Source: Hyphomicrobiales bacterium (GTDB lineage Bacteria > Pseudomonadota > Alphaproteobacteria > Rhizobiales > Beijerinckiaceae). Taken from it: 64,000 nt of DNA. Location of the stretch: contig JAIXZO010000022.1 in NCBI GenBank assembly GCA_027489535.1, positions 248,001 through 312,000 on the forward strand, read 5' to 3'. The first letter of the stretch is position 1, and every line of letters begins with the position of its first letter. Both the position numbers and the translations under genes were made by a program. This document shows positions 16,482-24,338 of this stretch, one piece after another. The notes under the pieces are model-generated. The model was not told the origin of the DNA. It searched no databases and saw only the letters and a list, made by a program, of their open reading frames with translations.

Positions 16482-17397
16482 GGGAATCGGTCCGAACGGG
16501 GTGTTGCGTGAAGAGATCGGCGGCTTCGGCGATGAGGGCGGAGCATTCCGCCTCGTCGCCGGCATCGAATTGCGGGCCGACCGCGCGGGCGTCACGGCAC
16601 GATAGCAACCCGCGCGCGGCGAGCACCGCCTTGGTGAGGCGGACGCGGAACACGGCTTGGAACAGCAGCAGCGGCAGCGTGCGGGAATAGAGCCGCCGCG
16701 CGGTGGCGGCGTCGCCCGAGCGGAAGGCGCGCATGACGGCGACGTGGACGTCGGCGAGCTCCGTCGCGGGCATGGTGCCGGCCGCGCCGCGGGCGAGTTC
16801 GTCCATCAGATAGCGCGCGCCCGCGCCGCCGAAGACGCCGTCGAGCCTGTCGCCGACGGCGGCGAGGATGTCGGTGACGTGCCGGCCGCAGGGCAGCGTC
16901 TCCTCCTTCACGAAGCGGATCTGCGGCACGCCGCGCACGATCTCGGCCACCTGTTCGGGGCCGAGCCCCGCGCCCATGGGCTGCGGCGCGTTCTGCAGCA
17001 TGATCGGCAGCGAGGTCTTCGCCGCGACCGCCGCGTAGAAGGCGATGTGGGCGGCGACGTCCGACCCGCATTTGGCGGGCGCCATGATCATGGCGGCGCG
17101 CGCGCCCACGGCCCTGCCCTCCTCGGCGCGGGCGGCGGCGCGTTCGGGATCGGCGTCGCTGGCGCCAACGATCAGCGGAATGCGGCCGGCGAGCGCCGCG
17201 CCGACGGTGCGCACCATCGCGAGGCGCTCTTCCGGCGACAAGGTTTCCACCTCGCTCGCCATGCCGGGAAAGACCACGCCGTCCGCGCCCGCGCCGACGA
17301 CGAATTCGACGAGCGGGCCCATGGCGGCCGGATCGACCGCGCCTTCGGGCGTGAAGGGCGTGGGAAGGACGGGGAACACTCCCGACAAGGCGCTCAT
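16468..17397 (-). CDS. DHDPS-family lyase/dehydratase (copy 1)
   Basis: 309 residues of the dihydrodipicolinate synthase superfamily. FPVLPTPFTPEGAVDPAAM opens the barrel. The GADGVVFPGMASEVETLSPEER loop occupies the phosphate/carboxylate-binding position, and the Schiff-base lysine is in IRFVKEETLP (about 163). As in the other copy, the YNxP tyrosine is missing (MLQNAPQP). The FVKEE signature is closer to keto-deoxy-acid dehydratases than to DHDPS. The ATG at 17397 sits in an ATGA overlap with the permease upstream, and its 3' end overlaps the mandelate-racemase-family gene, so translation of the three is coupled. Confidence 0.87.
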   Translation of the reverse strand: MSALSGVFPVLPTPFTPEGAVDPAAMGPLVEFVVGAGADGVVFPGMASEVETLSPEERLAMVRTVGAALAGRIPLIVGASDADPERAAARAEEGRAVGARAAMIMAPAKCGSDVAAHIAFYAAVAAKTSLPIMLQNAPQPMGAGLGPEQVAEIVRGVPQIRFVKEETLPCGRHVTDILAAVGDRLDGVFGGAGARYLMDELARGAAGTMPATELADVHVAVMRAFRSGDAATARRLYSRTLPLLLFQAVFRVRLTKAVLAARGLLSCRDARAVGPQFDAGDEAECSALIAEAADLFTQHPVRTDSHAAA

Positions 17398-18230
17398 TTG
17401 ACGGATCCTGCGGTGACGCCCTGGATGAACCAGCGCTGGAGGAAGGCGAAGGCGACGACGATGGGCGCGGACGCCATGATGGACGCGGCCATGGCCCCGC
17501 CCCAGTCGGAATTCACCTCGTTGAGATAGGCGAGCAGCATGCCCGGCCCGATGGTCCGCTTGTCCTCGGAGACGATCAGGGTCATGGCGTAGAGAAGGTC
17601 GTTCCACGACCACATGAAGCCGTAGAGGAACACGGTGACGACGGCCGGGATCGAGACCGGCAGGACGATGGTGTGGAAGATGCGCAGCTCGCCCGCCCCG
17701 TCGGCGCGCGCGGCCTCGATCATCTCGGACGGCACCTGCGTGAAGTAGCTGTAGAACATGTAGGTCGACACCGGCAGGGCGAAGACGATGTAGCTGAGCG
17801 TCAGCCCCGCCCGGCTGTCGATGAGCCCCAGCGACGTGACGATGGGATAGAGGCTGATCAGCAGCAGTCCGAAGGGGAAGACCTGCGCCGACAGCAGGAA
17901 CACCATCACCAGCCGCCGGCCGGAATAGCGGAACTTGGCGAAGGAATAACCCGCATAGATGGCCAGCAGCGTGTTCAGCGCCGCCGCCGAGCAGGACACG
18001 ACGAGGCTGTTGCGCAGCTGCTGCATCAGGTTGCCGCGGCCGAAGGCGGTGGCGAAATGGGTGAGCACCGGATCGTGCGGATAGAGCGTCGGCGTGATGC
18101 GGTAGAGCTCGGCGTTGGGCTTGAAGGCGGAAATCGCGAGCCAATAGATCGGGAAGAACAGGAACAGCGCGATCAGGATCGCGGCCGAGCCGAACACGAT
18201 CTTGGCGGTGCGGGAGGAGAGGTCGAGCAT
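17394..18230 (-). CDS. ABC sugar transporter permease, MalG type (set 2)
   Basis: 278 residues with six membrane segments. The EAA loop reads EMIEAARADGAGELRIFHTIVLPVSIPAVV (about 185-215), and the C-terminus FIQGVTAGSVK matches the MalG family. The early LFFPIYWLAISAFKPNAELYRITPTLYP is also typical. It is separated from its MalF partner by 4 bases and overlaps the DHDPS-family gene by ATGA. The ATPase is encoded three genes upstream in the same operon. Confidence 0.93.
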   Translation of the reverse strand: MLDLSSRTAKIVFGSAAILIALFLFFPIYWLAISAFKPNAELYRITPTLYPHDPVLTHFATAFGRGNLMQQLRNSLVVSCSAAALNTLLAIYAGYSFAKFRYSGRRLVMVFLLSAQVFPFGLLLISLYPIVTSLGLIDSRAGLTLSYIVFALPVSTYMFYSYFTQVPSEMIEAARADGAGELRIFHTIVLPVSIPAVVTVFLYGFMWSWNDLLYAMTLIVSEDKRTIGPGMLLAYLNEVNSDWGGAMAASIMASAPIVVAFAFLQRWFIQGVTAGSVK

Positions 18231-18234
18231 CGTC

Positions 18235-19173
18235 TCACGCTCCCTTGAGCAGATGGCGGAGGTAGAAATAGGCGGCGGGCATGATCGTCGCGACCCAGAG
18301 CAGGCCGAGCGCGGAGGCCATGCCGAGATCCCATTGGTCGAAGGCGCGGCGGTAGACCTCGATCGACAGCACGGACGTGGCGCGGACGGGGCCGCCGCCG
18401 GTGAGCGCGAAGATCGTGTCGAAATGCTGCAGATTGCCGATGACGCCGAGCACGATCACGACCAGCAGCACGGGCCGCAGATGGGGCAGGATGTGATCGC
18501 GCAGCAGCGCGAAATTGCCCGCCCCGTCCACCCGCGCCGCGTCGATCTGCTCGCGGTCGAGGCTTTGCAGCCCGGCGAGGAAGAAGGACATGAACAGCGG
18601 GATCGAAAACCAGATCTTGGTGATGACGACGGCGGTCATCGCGCCGCCGGTGGTGGAGAGCCACGCGGTGGGATAGGGGATCGCGCCGACGCCGACCAAG
18701 GCGGCGTTGAGCACGCCGAAGCGGCTGTTGAAGATCCAGCCCCAGACGAAGGCCGTGACCGTGCTGGGCAGCACCCAGGGGATCAGCGTGACGGCGCGCA
18801 GCACCGCGCGGCCGCGGAACGACTGGTTGAGGATGAGCGCCCATCCCAGCCCGAGCACGACGGTGCCCGCCGTCGCCAAGCCGACATAGACGGCGGTGGT
18901 GACGAAGGCCCCGATGATTTCCGGCGTCGCGAGGATGGCGCGGAAATTGGCGAGGCCGACGAAGATCGGCTCCGGGGTCTGGAGGTCGGACCGCGTGAAC
19001 GCGACCGCCAGAGCCCGGAGGAACGGAAACAGGATGACGAGCGTGAAGGCCGCGAGGGCCGGAAGGAGGAAGAGGCGGCCCACACGCCGCTCATGCGCCT
19101 TCAGCCCGCCCTTGCGGGCATGGGCCGAGACGCGCATGGGCGCTGCGGAGCCTTCGACGCTCGTCATGGTCAT
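18235..19173 (-). CDS. ABC sugar transporter permease, MalF type (set 2)
   Basis: 312 residues with an extended basic N-terminus (HARKGGLKAHERRVGRLF) before six hydrophobic helices. The EAA motif is EQIDAARVDGAGNFALLRDHILPHLRPVLL (about 205-235), followed by FALTGGGPVRATSVLSIEVYRRAF, the MalF signature. An internal Met at residue 13 is an alternative start. It follows the binding protein gene by 9 bases. It forms the heterodimeric pore with the 17394-18230 product. Confidence 0.93.
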   Translation of the reverse strand: MTMTSVEGSAAPMRVSAHARKGGLKAHERRVGRLFLLPALAAFTLVILFPFLRALAVAFTRSDLQTPEPIFVGLANFRAILATPEIIGAFVTTAVYVGLATAGTVVLGLGWALILNQSFRGRAVLRAVTLIPWVLPSTVTAFVWGWIFNSRFGVLNAALVGVGAIPYPTAWLSTTGGAMTAVVITKIWFSIPLFMSFFLAGLQSLDREQIDAARVDGAGNFALLRDHILPHLRPVLLVVIVLGVIGNLQHFDTIFALTGGGPVRATSVLSIEVYRRAFDQWDLGMASALGLLWVATIMPAAYFYLRHLLKGA

Positions 19174-19182
19174 GGCCGACCG

Positions 19183-20463
19183 TCAGCCGCGCTTGGCCAT
19201 GGACGCTTCCATGCGCGACTGCATGGAGGCGACCGCGGCGTCCGACGTCTTCTGACCGAGCAGCGCGGCCTGAACCTCTTCCGAGAGGATGGAGGAGAGT
19301 TCGGGACCGTTGGACCAGATGCCGATTTCGTTGGTCAGCGGCACGCCGGTGGCCTGCGCCCACGCCTTGAAGAACGGATCGTTCTGCACCACTGGGAGCT
19401 TCTGCGCGGATTTGGTGACCGGCAGGGCCGAAAGCGCCGGGGCGAAGCCGCCCTGCACCGCGTCGGACAGCAGGTAGTTGAGCCACTTCACGCCGGCAGA
19501 ATCGGGGCCTTCCATGCCCGGGCCCTTGAAGGCACAGACGAGATGGCCCCACTGGATGGAACGCGGCGTATCGCCCGCCTTCAGCACCGGCGTCGGGATC
19601 GGCAGCACGAAGGCGTCGGCCGCCTCGCCCTTGCCCGAGAAGCTGCGGGCGAAGGTGCGCGCCTGCGGAGCGTCGATGTAGAAGCCCGACGCGCCCTGCG
19701 CGAAGAGACGGCGCGAGTCCGGACGGTCGAGTTCCGGCGCGATCAACCGGTCCTTCATGAGGCCCGCCATGAAGGCCATGGCGGCGCGGCCGGCATCGCT
19801 GTTGATCAGCACCTTGCCGCTCTCGTCGATGATGCGGCCGCCATGCGTCCAGACCATGATCATGAAATCGAGCGGGATGGCGCTCGGGTTCTTGGTGACG
19901 GCGGCGAAGGGCACGGAATTGGGGACCTTGTCGCGGATGGCGACGAGGGCCGCGCGGAACTCGGCCAGGGTCTTCGGCACGCCGACCCCGGCCTTGTCGA
20001 GCACTTCCTTGTTCGCGATCATGCCGATGGAGCCGGTGATCAGCGGGATGGCGAGCGTCTTGCCGCCGACCTGACCCATGGCGAGCACGGCCGGGTCCAT
20101 CGCCGCTTCGAGCTTGGCGCGGCCGATGGCCTGATCGAGATCGACGATCTCGGGCAGCGTGGCGAGGGCGGGCAGCCAACGCTCGGACAGCTGGGCGGTG
20201 GTGGGAAGGGTTTTGGAACGCTGGCGCAGCAGCAGGTTCTTCTGCACGTCGCCCCAAGCCGAGCCGACGGCTTCGACCGAGATGCCGGACTGCGCCTTGA
20301 AGTCGTCGAGCACCTTCTGCACGAGCGGCTTGTTGGGGTCCTCGGCGAAGCTGAAGCTCATGAAGCTGATGTTTGAGCCCTGCGCGAAGGCGGGCGTAGC
20401 GGCGAGCGCGGCAGCGCCTGCGGCCATGAGGCCGCCGAAATCGCGACGAGTGAGATCGACCAT
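19183..20463 (-). CDS. ABC sugar transporter substrate-binding protein (set 2)
   Basis: A 426-residue family 1 solute-binding protein. The N-terminus MVDLTRRDFGGLMAAGAAALAATPAFAQ is a twin-arginine-type signal. The mature protein contains the family segments AQSGISVEAVGSAWGDVQKNLLLR and INSDAGRAAMAFMAGLMKD. Start at ATG 20463 is supported by GGAGGA seven bases upstream; in-frame ATGs at 20478 and 20556 lack this. It comes after a 76-base gap behind the SDR gene. It shares the operon ATPase with the permeases at 17394-19173. Confidence 0.92.
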   Translation of the reverse strand: MVDLTRRDFGGLMAAGAAALAATPAFAQGSNISFMSFSFAEDPNKPLVQKVLDDFKAQSGISVEAVGSAWGDVQKNLLLRQRSKTLPTTAQLSERWLPALATLPEIVDLDQAIGRAKLEAAMDPAVLAMGQVGGKTLAIPLITGSIGMIANKEVLDKAGVGVPKTLAEFRAALVAIRDKVPNSVPFAAVTKNPSAIPLDFMIMVWTHGGRIIDESGKVLINSDAGRAAMAFMAGLMKDRLIAPELDRPDSRRLFAQGASGFYIDAPQARTFARSFSGKGEAADAFVLPIPTPVLKAGDTPRSIQWGHLVCAFKGPGMEGPDSAGVKWLNYLLSDAVQGGFAPALSALPVTKSAQKLPVVQNDPFFKAWAQATGVPLTNEIGIWSNGPELSSILSEEVQAALLGQKTSDAAVASMQSRMEASMAKRG

Positions 20464-20539
20464 GGTGTCCTCCGTCATGGGCTCGCGGTCGGCCCTTTTC
20501 CAATGCTTGTTCCGCGGTCCGCGAGGCCGCGGCTGAAAG

Positions 20540-21310
20540 TCAGACGACGCCTCCATCGATGATGAAGGTCTGCCCGGAGCAGCGGCGCGCCTCTTCCGAC
20601 GCGAGCCACAGCGCCATGCGCGCGACGTCGGCGGGGTCGAGGAATTCCTTGATGCATTGACGTTCGAGGTAGCGGTCGAACTTCGCCGGATCGTCGTTCT
20701 TGGCGCGGTCGATCTGCTTCTCGGTCCAGATCATGCCCGGCGCGATGGAATTGACGCGGATGCCGAGCGGGCCGAGTTCGCGCGCCATGGACTTGGTGAG
20801 GCCCATGATCGCGGATTTCGCGGTCGTGTAGGCGATGAGGCCCGCCGCGCCCATCATCCACGAGATCGAACCGAGATTGACGATCGCACCGCCGCCCGCA
20901 GTCTGCATGGCGGGCGCGAGCGCCTGCGCGGCAAAGAACTGATGGCGCAGATTGACGGCGAAACGGTCGTCCCAATAGTCGGGCGTCACCTCGTTCCAGG
21001 GCAGTCGGTCGTCGTTGCCGGCATTGTTGACGAGCACGCGGAACGGCCCGGTGCGGCCGGCGAGATCGGCCAAGGCCGCCTTCAGCGCGTCGACGTCGCG
21101 CAGATCGACCCGCGCGGTTTCGATGCTCGCGCCGCATTCGGACTTCACCGTCGCGGCGATGCGCGCGAGCGCGGCGGGGTCGAGATCGATGACTGCGACG
21201 CGCGCGCCCTGCGCGGCGAAATGCGACGTGATGCTTGCGCCGATGCCGGACGCGCCGCCGGTGACGAGGACGGGACGGCCGTCCAGATCGGGATAGCGTG
21301 CGCCGGTCAT
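20540..21310 (-). CDS. SDR-family oxidoreductase
   Basis: 256 residues of classical short-chain dehydrogenase. The cofactor site is TGGASGIGASITSHFAAQGA (residues 17-36), with Asp41 in VIDLD favouring NAD. The NNAGND motif (about 91-96) is the NNAG element, and catalytic Ser/Tyr/Lys are in LGSISWMMGAAGLIAYTTAKSA. It ends in a normal C-terminal IDGGVV. Its ATG overlaps the ATPase stop (ATGA). In this operon it probably oxidises a sugar or keto-sugar intermediate, as D-galactose or L-fucose dehydrogenase relatives do. The substrate is inferred from context only. Confidence 0.92.
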   Translation of the reverse strand: MTGARYPDLDGRPVLVTGGASGIGASITSHFAAQGARVAVIDLDPAALARIAATVKSECGASIETARVDLRDVDALKAALADLAGRTGPFRVLVNNAGNDDRLPWNEVTPDYWDDRFAVNLRHQFFAAQALAPAMQTAGGGAIVNLGSISWMMGAAGLIAYTTAKSAIMGLTKSMARELGPLGIRVNSIAPGMIWTEKQIDRAKNDDPAKFDRYLERQCIKEFLDPADVARMALWLASEEARRCSGQTFIIDGGVV

Positions 21311-22401
21311 GCCGCGCTCCTTGCAGGCGAACGCGTGGGCACGCGAAGGCCCGCCGCATCGAAGACGTGGATGGAGGACGGCTCGGGCGTGACGCGGAAC
21401 AGGTCTCCCGCGCGCACCTGACGCTCGCCGCCGATGCGGACGATGACGGGATAGGCCGCGCCCTCGACCGCGAGATGCACGAAGACGTCCGAGCCGAGAT
21501 GTTCGACGACCCGGACTGCGCCCGACAGCGTGCCCTCGTCGCCGTTCTCGGCCGGGGAAAGATGCTCGGCGCGGATGCCGACATCGATCCGGGTGCCGGG
21601 AGCGAGATCGGTTCGAACGGGGAACACCGCGCCGCCCGCGAGGACCGGGCGACCGTCCGGCCCGACGACGGCGGCCACGACGTTCATGCGCGGCGAGCCG
21701 ATGAAGCCCGCGACGAAGCGGTTGGCGGGCATGCGATAGAGATCGAGCGGGCTGCCGACCTGTTCGATGCGCCCGGCGTTCATCACCACGATCTTGTCGG
21801 CCAGCGTCATGGCTTCGATCTGGTCATGCGTGACGTAGATCATGGTGGAGCCGAGGCGCGCCTTGAGGGAGGCGATTTCCGCGCGCATGTCGACGCGCAA
21901 TGCGGCATCGAGATTGGAAAGAGGCTCGTCGAAGAGAAAAAGCCGGGGGTCGCGCACGATCGCACGGCCGATGGCGACCCGCTGCCGCTGGCCCCCGGAG
22001 AGTTCGCGCGGTTTGCGGTCCAGCAGCTTGTCGAGCCGCAGGACCGCAGCGGAGGTTGCCACGCGGGAACGGATTTCGGCCTTGTCGACGCCGGCCAGAC
22101 GGAGCGAGTAGCCCATGTTTTCGGCGACGGTCATGTGCGGGTAGAGCGCGTAGCTCTGAAACACCATGGCGATGCCGCGCTGCGCGGGCGGAACGTCGTT
22201 GACCACTTCGCCGCCGATGGCGACGGTGCCGGAGGTGACTTCGTCGAGCCCGCAGATCATGCGCAGCAAGGTGGATTTGCCGCAGCCGGAAGGGCCGACG
22301 AACACGGCGAATTCCCCGTCCTCGACCGTCAGATCGATGCCCTTGAGGATCTCGACCGTGCCGAAGGACTTGCGGACGCCTGAGAGAACGACGCTGACCA
22401 T
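21307..22401 (-). CDS. ABC sugar transporter ATP-binding protein (MalK/UgpC type)
   Basis: A 364-residue ATPase: Walker A GPSGCGKST (about 37-45), Q-loop VFQSYALYPHMTV, signature LSGGQRQRV (about 134-142), Walker B RLFLFDEPLSNLD (about 152-164) and H-loop VTHDQ. It has the C-terminal TOBE/OB domain of MalK/UgpC proteins (about 240-360), used for transporter contact and regulation. It is the only ATPase of the operon, although two full permease/binding-protein sets follow, so it probably energises both. It is 9 bases downstream of the IclR-SMP-30 gene. Confidence 0.95.
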   Translation of the reverse strand: MVSVVLSGVRKSFGTVEILKGIDLTVEDGEFAVFVGPSGCGKSTLLRMICGLDEVTSGTVAIGGEVVNDVPPAQRGIAMVFQSYALYPHMTVAENMGYSLRLAGVDKAEIRSRVATSAAVLRLDKLLDRKPRELSGGQRQRVAIGRAIVRDPRLFLFDEPLSNLDAALRVDMRAEIASLKARLGSTMIYVTHDQIEAMTLADKIVVMNAGRIEQVGSPLDLYRMPANRFVAGFIGSPRMNVVAAVVGPDGRPVLAGGAVFPVRTDLAPGTRIDVGIRAEHLSPAENGDEGTLSGAVRVVEHLGSDVFVHLAVEGAAYPVIVRIGGERQVRAGDLFRVTPEPSSIHVFDAAGLRVPTRSPARSAA

Positions 22402-22410
22402 GGTTGTTCC

Positions 22411-24129
22411 TCAGCCCGCGAAGGGGACTTCGGGGATGCCCTTCACCCCCGTCTGGATGGCGAAGACGCTGCCCGACAGCGGCGCTTCCGCGAGCTGCTG
22501 GACGGAGAGGCGGATGCGCGCGCTCGTGACGTAGAGCGTCGTCAGATCCGGCCCGCCGAAGGCGCAACTCGTGGGGCGGGGTACGGGGAGATTGATGACG
22601 CGGTCGACGCGGCCGGCGGGGTCGTAGCGGGTGATGCACCAGCCGTCCCAATGCGCGGACCAGACGAAGCCCTCGGCATCGACGGCGAGACCGTCCGGCG
22701 CGCCGGAGCCCTCGGGCACCTCGACGAAGGTGCGGCGGTTGGAGATGGTCCCCTCCTCCGCGTCGAAGTCGTAGGCGTAGATGCGGCGCACGCCGGAGTC
22801 GGTGAAATAGAAGGTGCGGTCGTCCGGGCTCCAGCCGAGCCCGTTGGAAATGTGGAAGCCGCTCTCGACCAAGGTGCAGCGGCCGTCGGGATCGAGCCGG
22901 TAGAGGCACCCGTGGCCGGGGGTGGTGTCGATGGCCAGAGTGCCGGCCCAGAAGCGCCCGCGACGGTCGCATTTGCCGTCGTTGAAGCGATTGCCGGGCT
23001 TGGCGCTTTCGGGCGAGGCGAGCGTTGTGACCGCGCCCGTCTCAAGATCGACGGCCTTCAGGCCCGTCTGCATCGCGGCGAGAAAACCGCCGCGACGGCG
23101 CGGGACGACCGCGCCGATCAATTCGGGCATCGGATGCGTCTGGAAGGAGCCGTCCTTCGGGTCGGCGACGATGATGGCGGGCGCGAGGATGTCGACGAGC
23201 GCGAGCTTGCGCTCCGCCGGCATCCAAGTCGGCCCTTCGCCGAGAAAGGCGGTGGTGGGGACCACGGACACCACGTCGTCGCGGTCTGCCCCCAGCGGGC
23301 GCGGATTGATCGTGATGGACATGGCGACCTGCCCTGCGTTGCCGGAAATGCGCCGCGCCGCTTCCATGACGTCGCGACCCAACATGTGGAGACGGTCGAG
23401 GCCGAGGCGGTAGGACGGCCCGATGATCGCGACGGCGCCGATGGCCCGCGCGCGATGATCGAGGATGGCCGCGGCGACGGAGCTGACGCCGACATGCTGC
23501 TCCTCCGCCGAGACCGCGTAGCCGCGCGCCTTGGTGAGATCGAGATGCTGCATCAGCGCGCCGCGATCCGTGATCGTGTTGGGCGTGAAGCGCTGCACCT
23601 TCAGGCGATTGAGGAACTGCTCGCGGATCAGCGGCTCGAGATGCGCCAGCATCGCCTTGCCCGCGCCGCTGGCATGAGCGGAGGCGCGGGCGCCGACGCC
23701 GTTGCCGAGGCGGACGGCCTGCAGGGCCTCGCGCTGATCGACATAGAGCACGTCGTCGCCGTCGAAGATGGCGAGGCGGACGGTTTCGCCGGCGAGATCG
23801 CGCAGCCGCTCGAGTTCGGGCTCGGCGGCGCTGCGCAGATCGAACTGATCCCAGACGCGATGGGCCATCTCGAACAGCTTGAAGCCGAGATGGTAGCTCT
23901 GGTCACGCTCGTCGGTGCGCAGGAGGCCCGCTTCGACGAGCGTGGCGAGCATGCGGTGCGCGGTGGCCTTGGTGAGCCCGGCGCGTTCGGCGATTTCGCT
24001 GAAACGGAGGCCCGGGGCGTCGGCGACGATGTCGAGAAGCGACAGGCCGCGCCGCAGCGCCTGAGCGCCGGGAATTTCCCGTCCGCCCTCTTCGGCCCCC
24101 GTCGGTTCGACTACCGCAAAACGCTTCAC
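22411..24129 (-). CDS. IclR transcription regulator fused to SMP-30/gluconolactonase domain
   Basis: One continuous 572-residue frame. Residues about 22-80 are an IclR winged helix (ALRRGLSLLDIVADAP, AERAGLTKATAHRMLATLVEAGLL). Residues about 95-262 are the IclR effector domain (HASGAGKAMLAHL, GVSSVAAAILD, AVAIIGPSYRL). Residues about 285-572 are a SMP-30 propeller with metal-site residues Glu298 (LGEGPTW), NRFNDGKCDRRGRFWAGT and DGLAVDAEGFVW. I start it at GTG 24129, which has GGAGG at proper spacing; the frame upstream is not IclR-like. It could sense a sugar lactone or acid and also hydrolyse it. First gene of the operon and divergent from the enzyme at 24339. Confidence 0.9.
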   Translation of the reverse strand: MKRFAVVEPTGAEEGGREIPGAQALRRGLSLLDIVADAPGLRFSEIAERAGLTKATAHRMLATLVEAGLLRTDERDQSYHLGFKLFEMAHRVWDQFDLRSAAEPELERLRDLAGETVRLAIFDGDDVLYVDQREALQAVRLGNGVGARASAHASGAGKAMLAHLEPLIREQFLNRLKVQRFTPNTITDRGALMQHLDLTKARGYAVSAEEQHVGVSSVAAAILDHRARAIGAVAIIGPSYRLGLDRLHMLGRDVMEAARRISGNAGQVAMSITINPRPLGADRDDVVSVVPTTAFLGEGPTWMPAERKLALVDILAPAIIVADPKDGSFQTHPMPELIGAVVPRRRGGFLAAMQTGLKAVDLETGAVTTLASPESAKPGNRFNDGKCDRRGRFWAGTLAIDTTPGHGCLYRLDPDGRCTLVESGFHISNGLGWSPDDRTFYFTDSGVRRIYAYDFDAEEGTISNRRTFVEVPEGSGAPDGLAVDAEGFVWSAHWDGWCITRYDPAGRVDRVINLPVPRPTSCAFGGPDLTTLYVTSARIRLSVQQLAEAPLSGSVFAIQTGVKGIPEVPFAG

Positions 24130-24140
24130 GTCAAAACGCC

Positions 24141-24152
24141 TCCAAAAATGGA
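24141..24152 (-). promoter_or_regulatory. TCCA-N4-TGGA palindrome at IclR gene start
   Basis: TCCAAAAATGGA is a perfect TCCA/TGGA dyad with a 4-base AT spacer, the style of many IclR-family operators. It lies immediately downstream of the predicted -10 box and overlaps the GGAGG ribosome-binding site, so bound regulator would block its own transcription and translation start. Autoregulation is inferred. Confidence 0.45.
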
Positions 24153-24159
24153 ACGCCGT

Positions 24160-24189
24160 TTTATATCGTGGATTTTTGAGGGGCGTCAA
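24160..24189 (-). promoter_or_regulatory. Sigma70-type promoter of the IclR-SMP-30 operon
   Basis: On the minus strand TTGACG (24189-24184) and TATAAA (24165-24160) are separated by 18 bases, about 31 bases upstream of the GTG start. The boxes match consensus at 5 of 6 positions each. This is the best promoter seen in the window. Confidence 0.65.
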
Positions 24190-24338
24190 CGGTGGCGCGA
24201 GGCCGGTCGGACTGCCCCCAAGCCAGGCGGGACTTGCGGAGAAAGCCTTGTCCTTCATAGGCGGGAGCACAGTGATGCCGCGCTGATGTTGCAGTGGTAA
24301 GCATTGACATTTCGTGAGACGGCGGACAGGTTTTCCAC

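Noticed and set aside
18202-20376. 724-residue plus-strand frame
   Set aside because: It is antisense to the set 2 transporter genes, whose family motifs are unambiguous.
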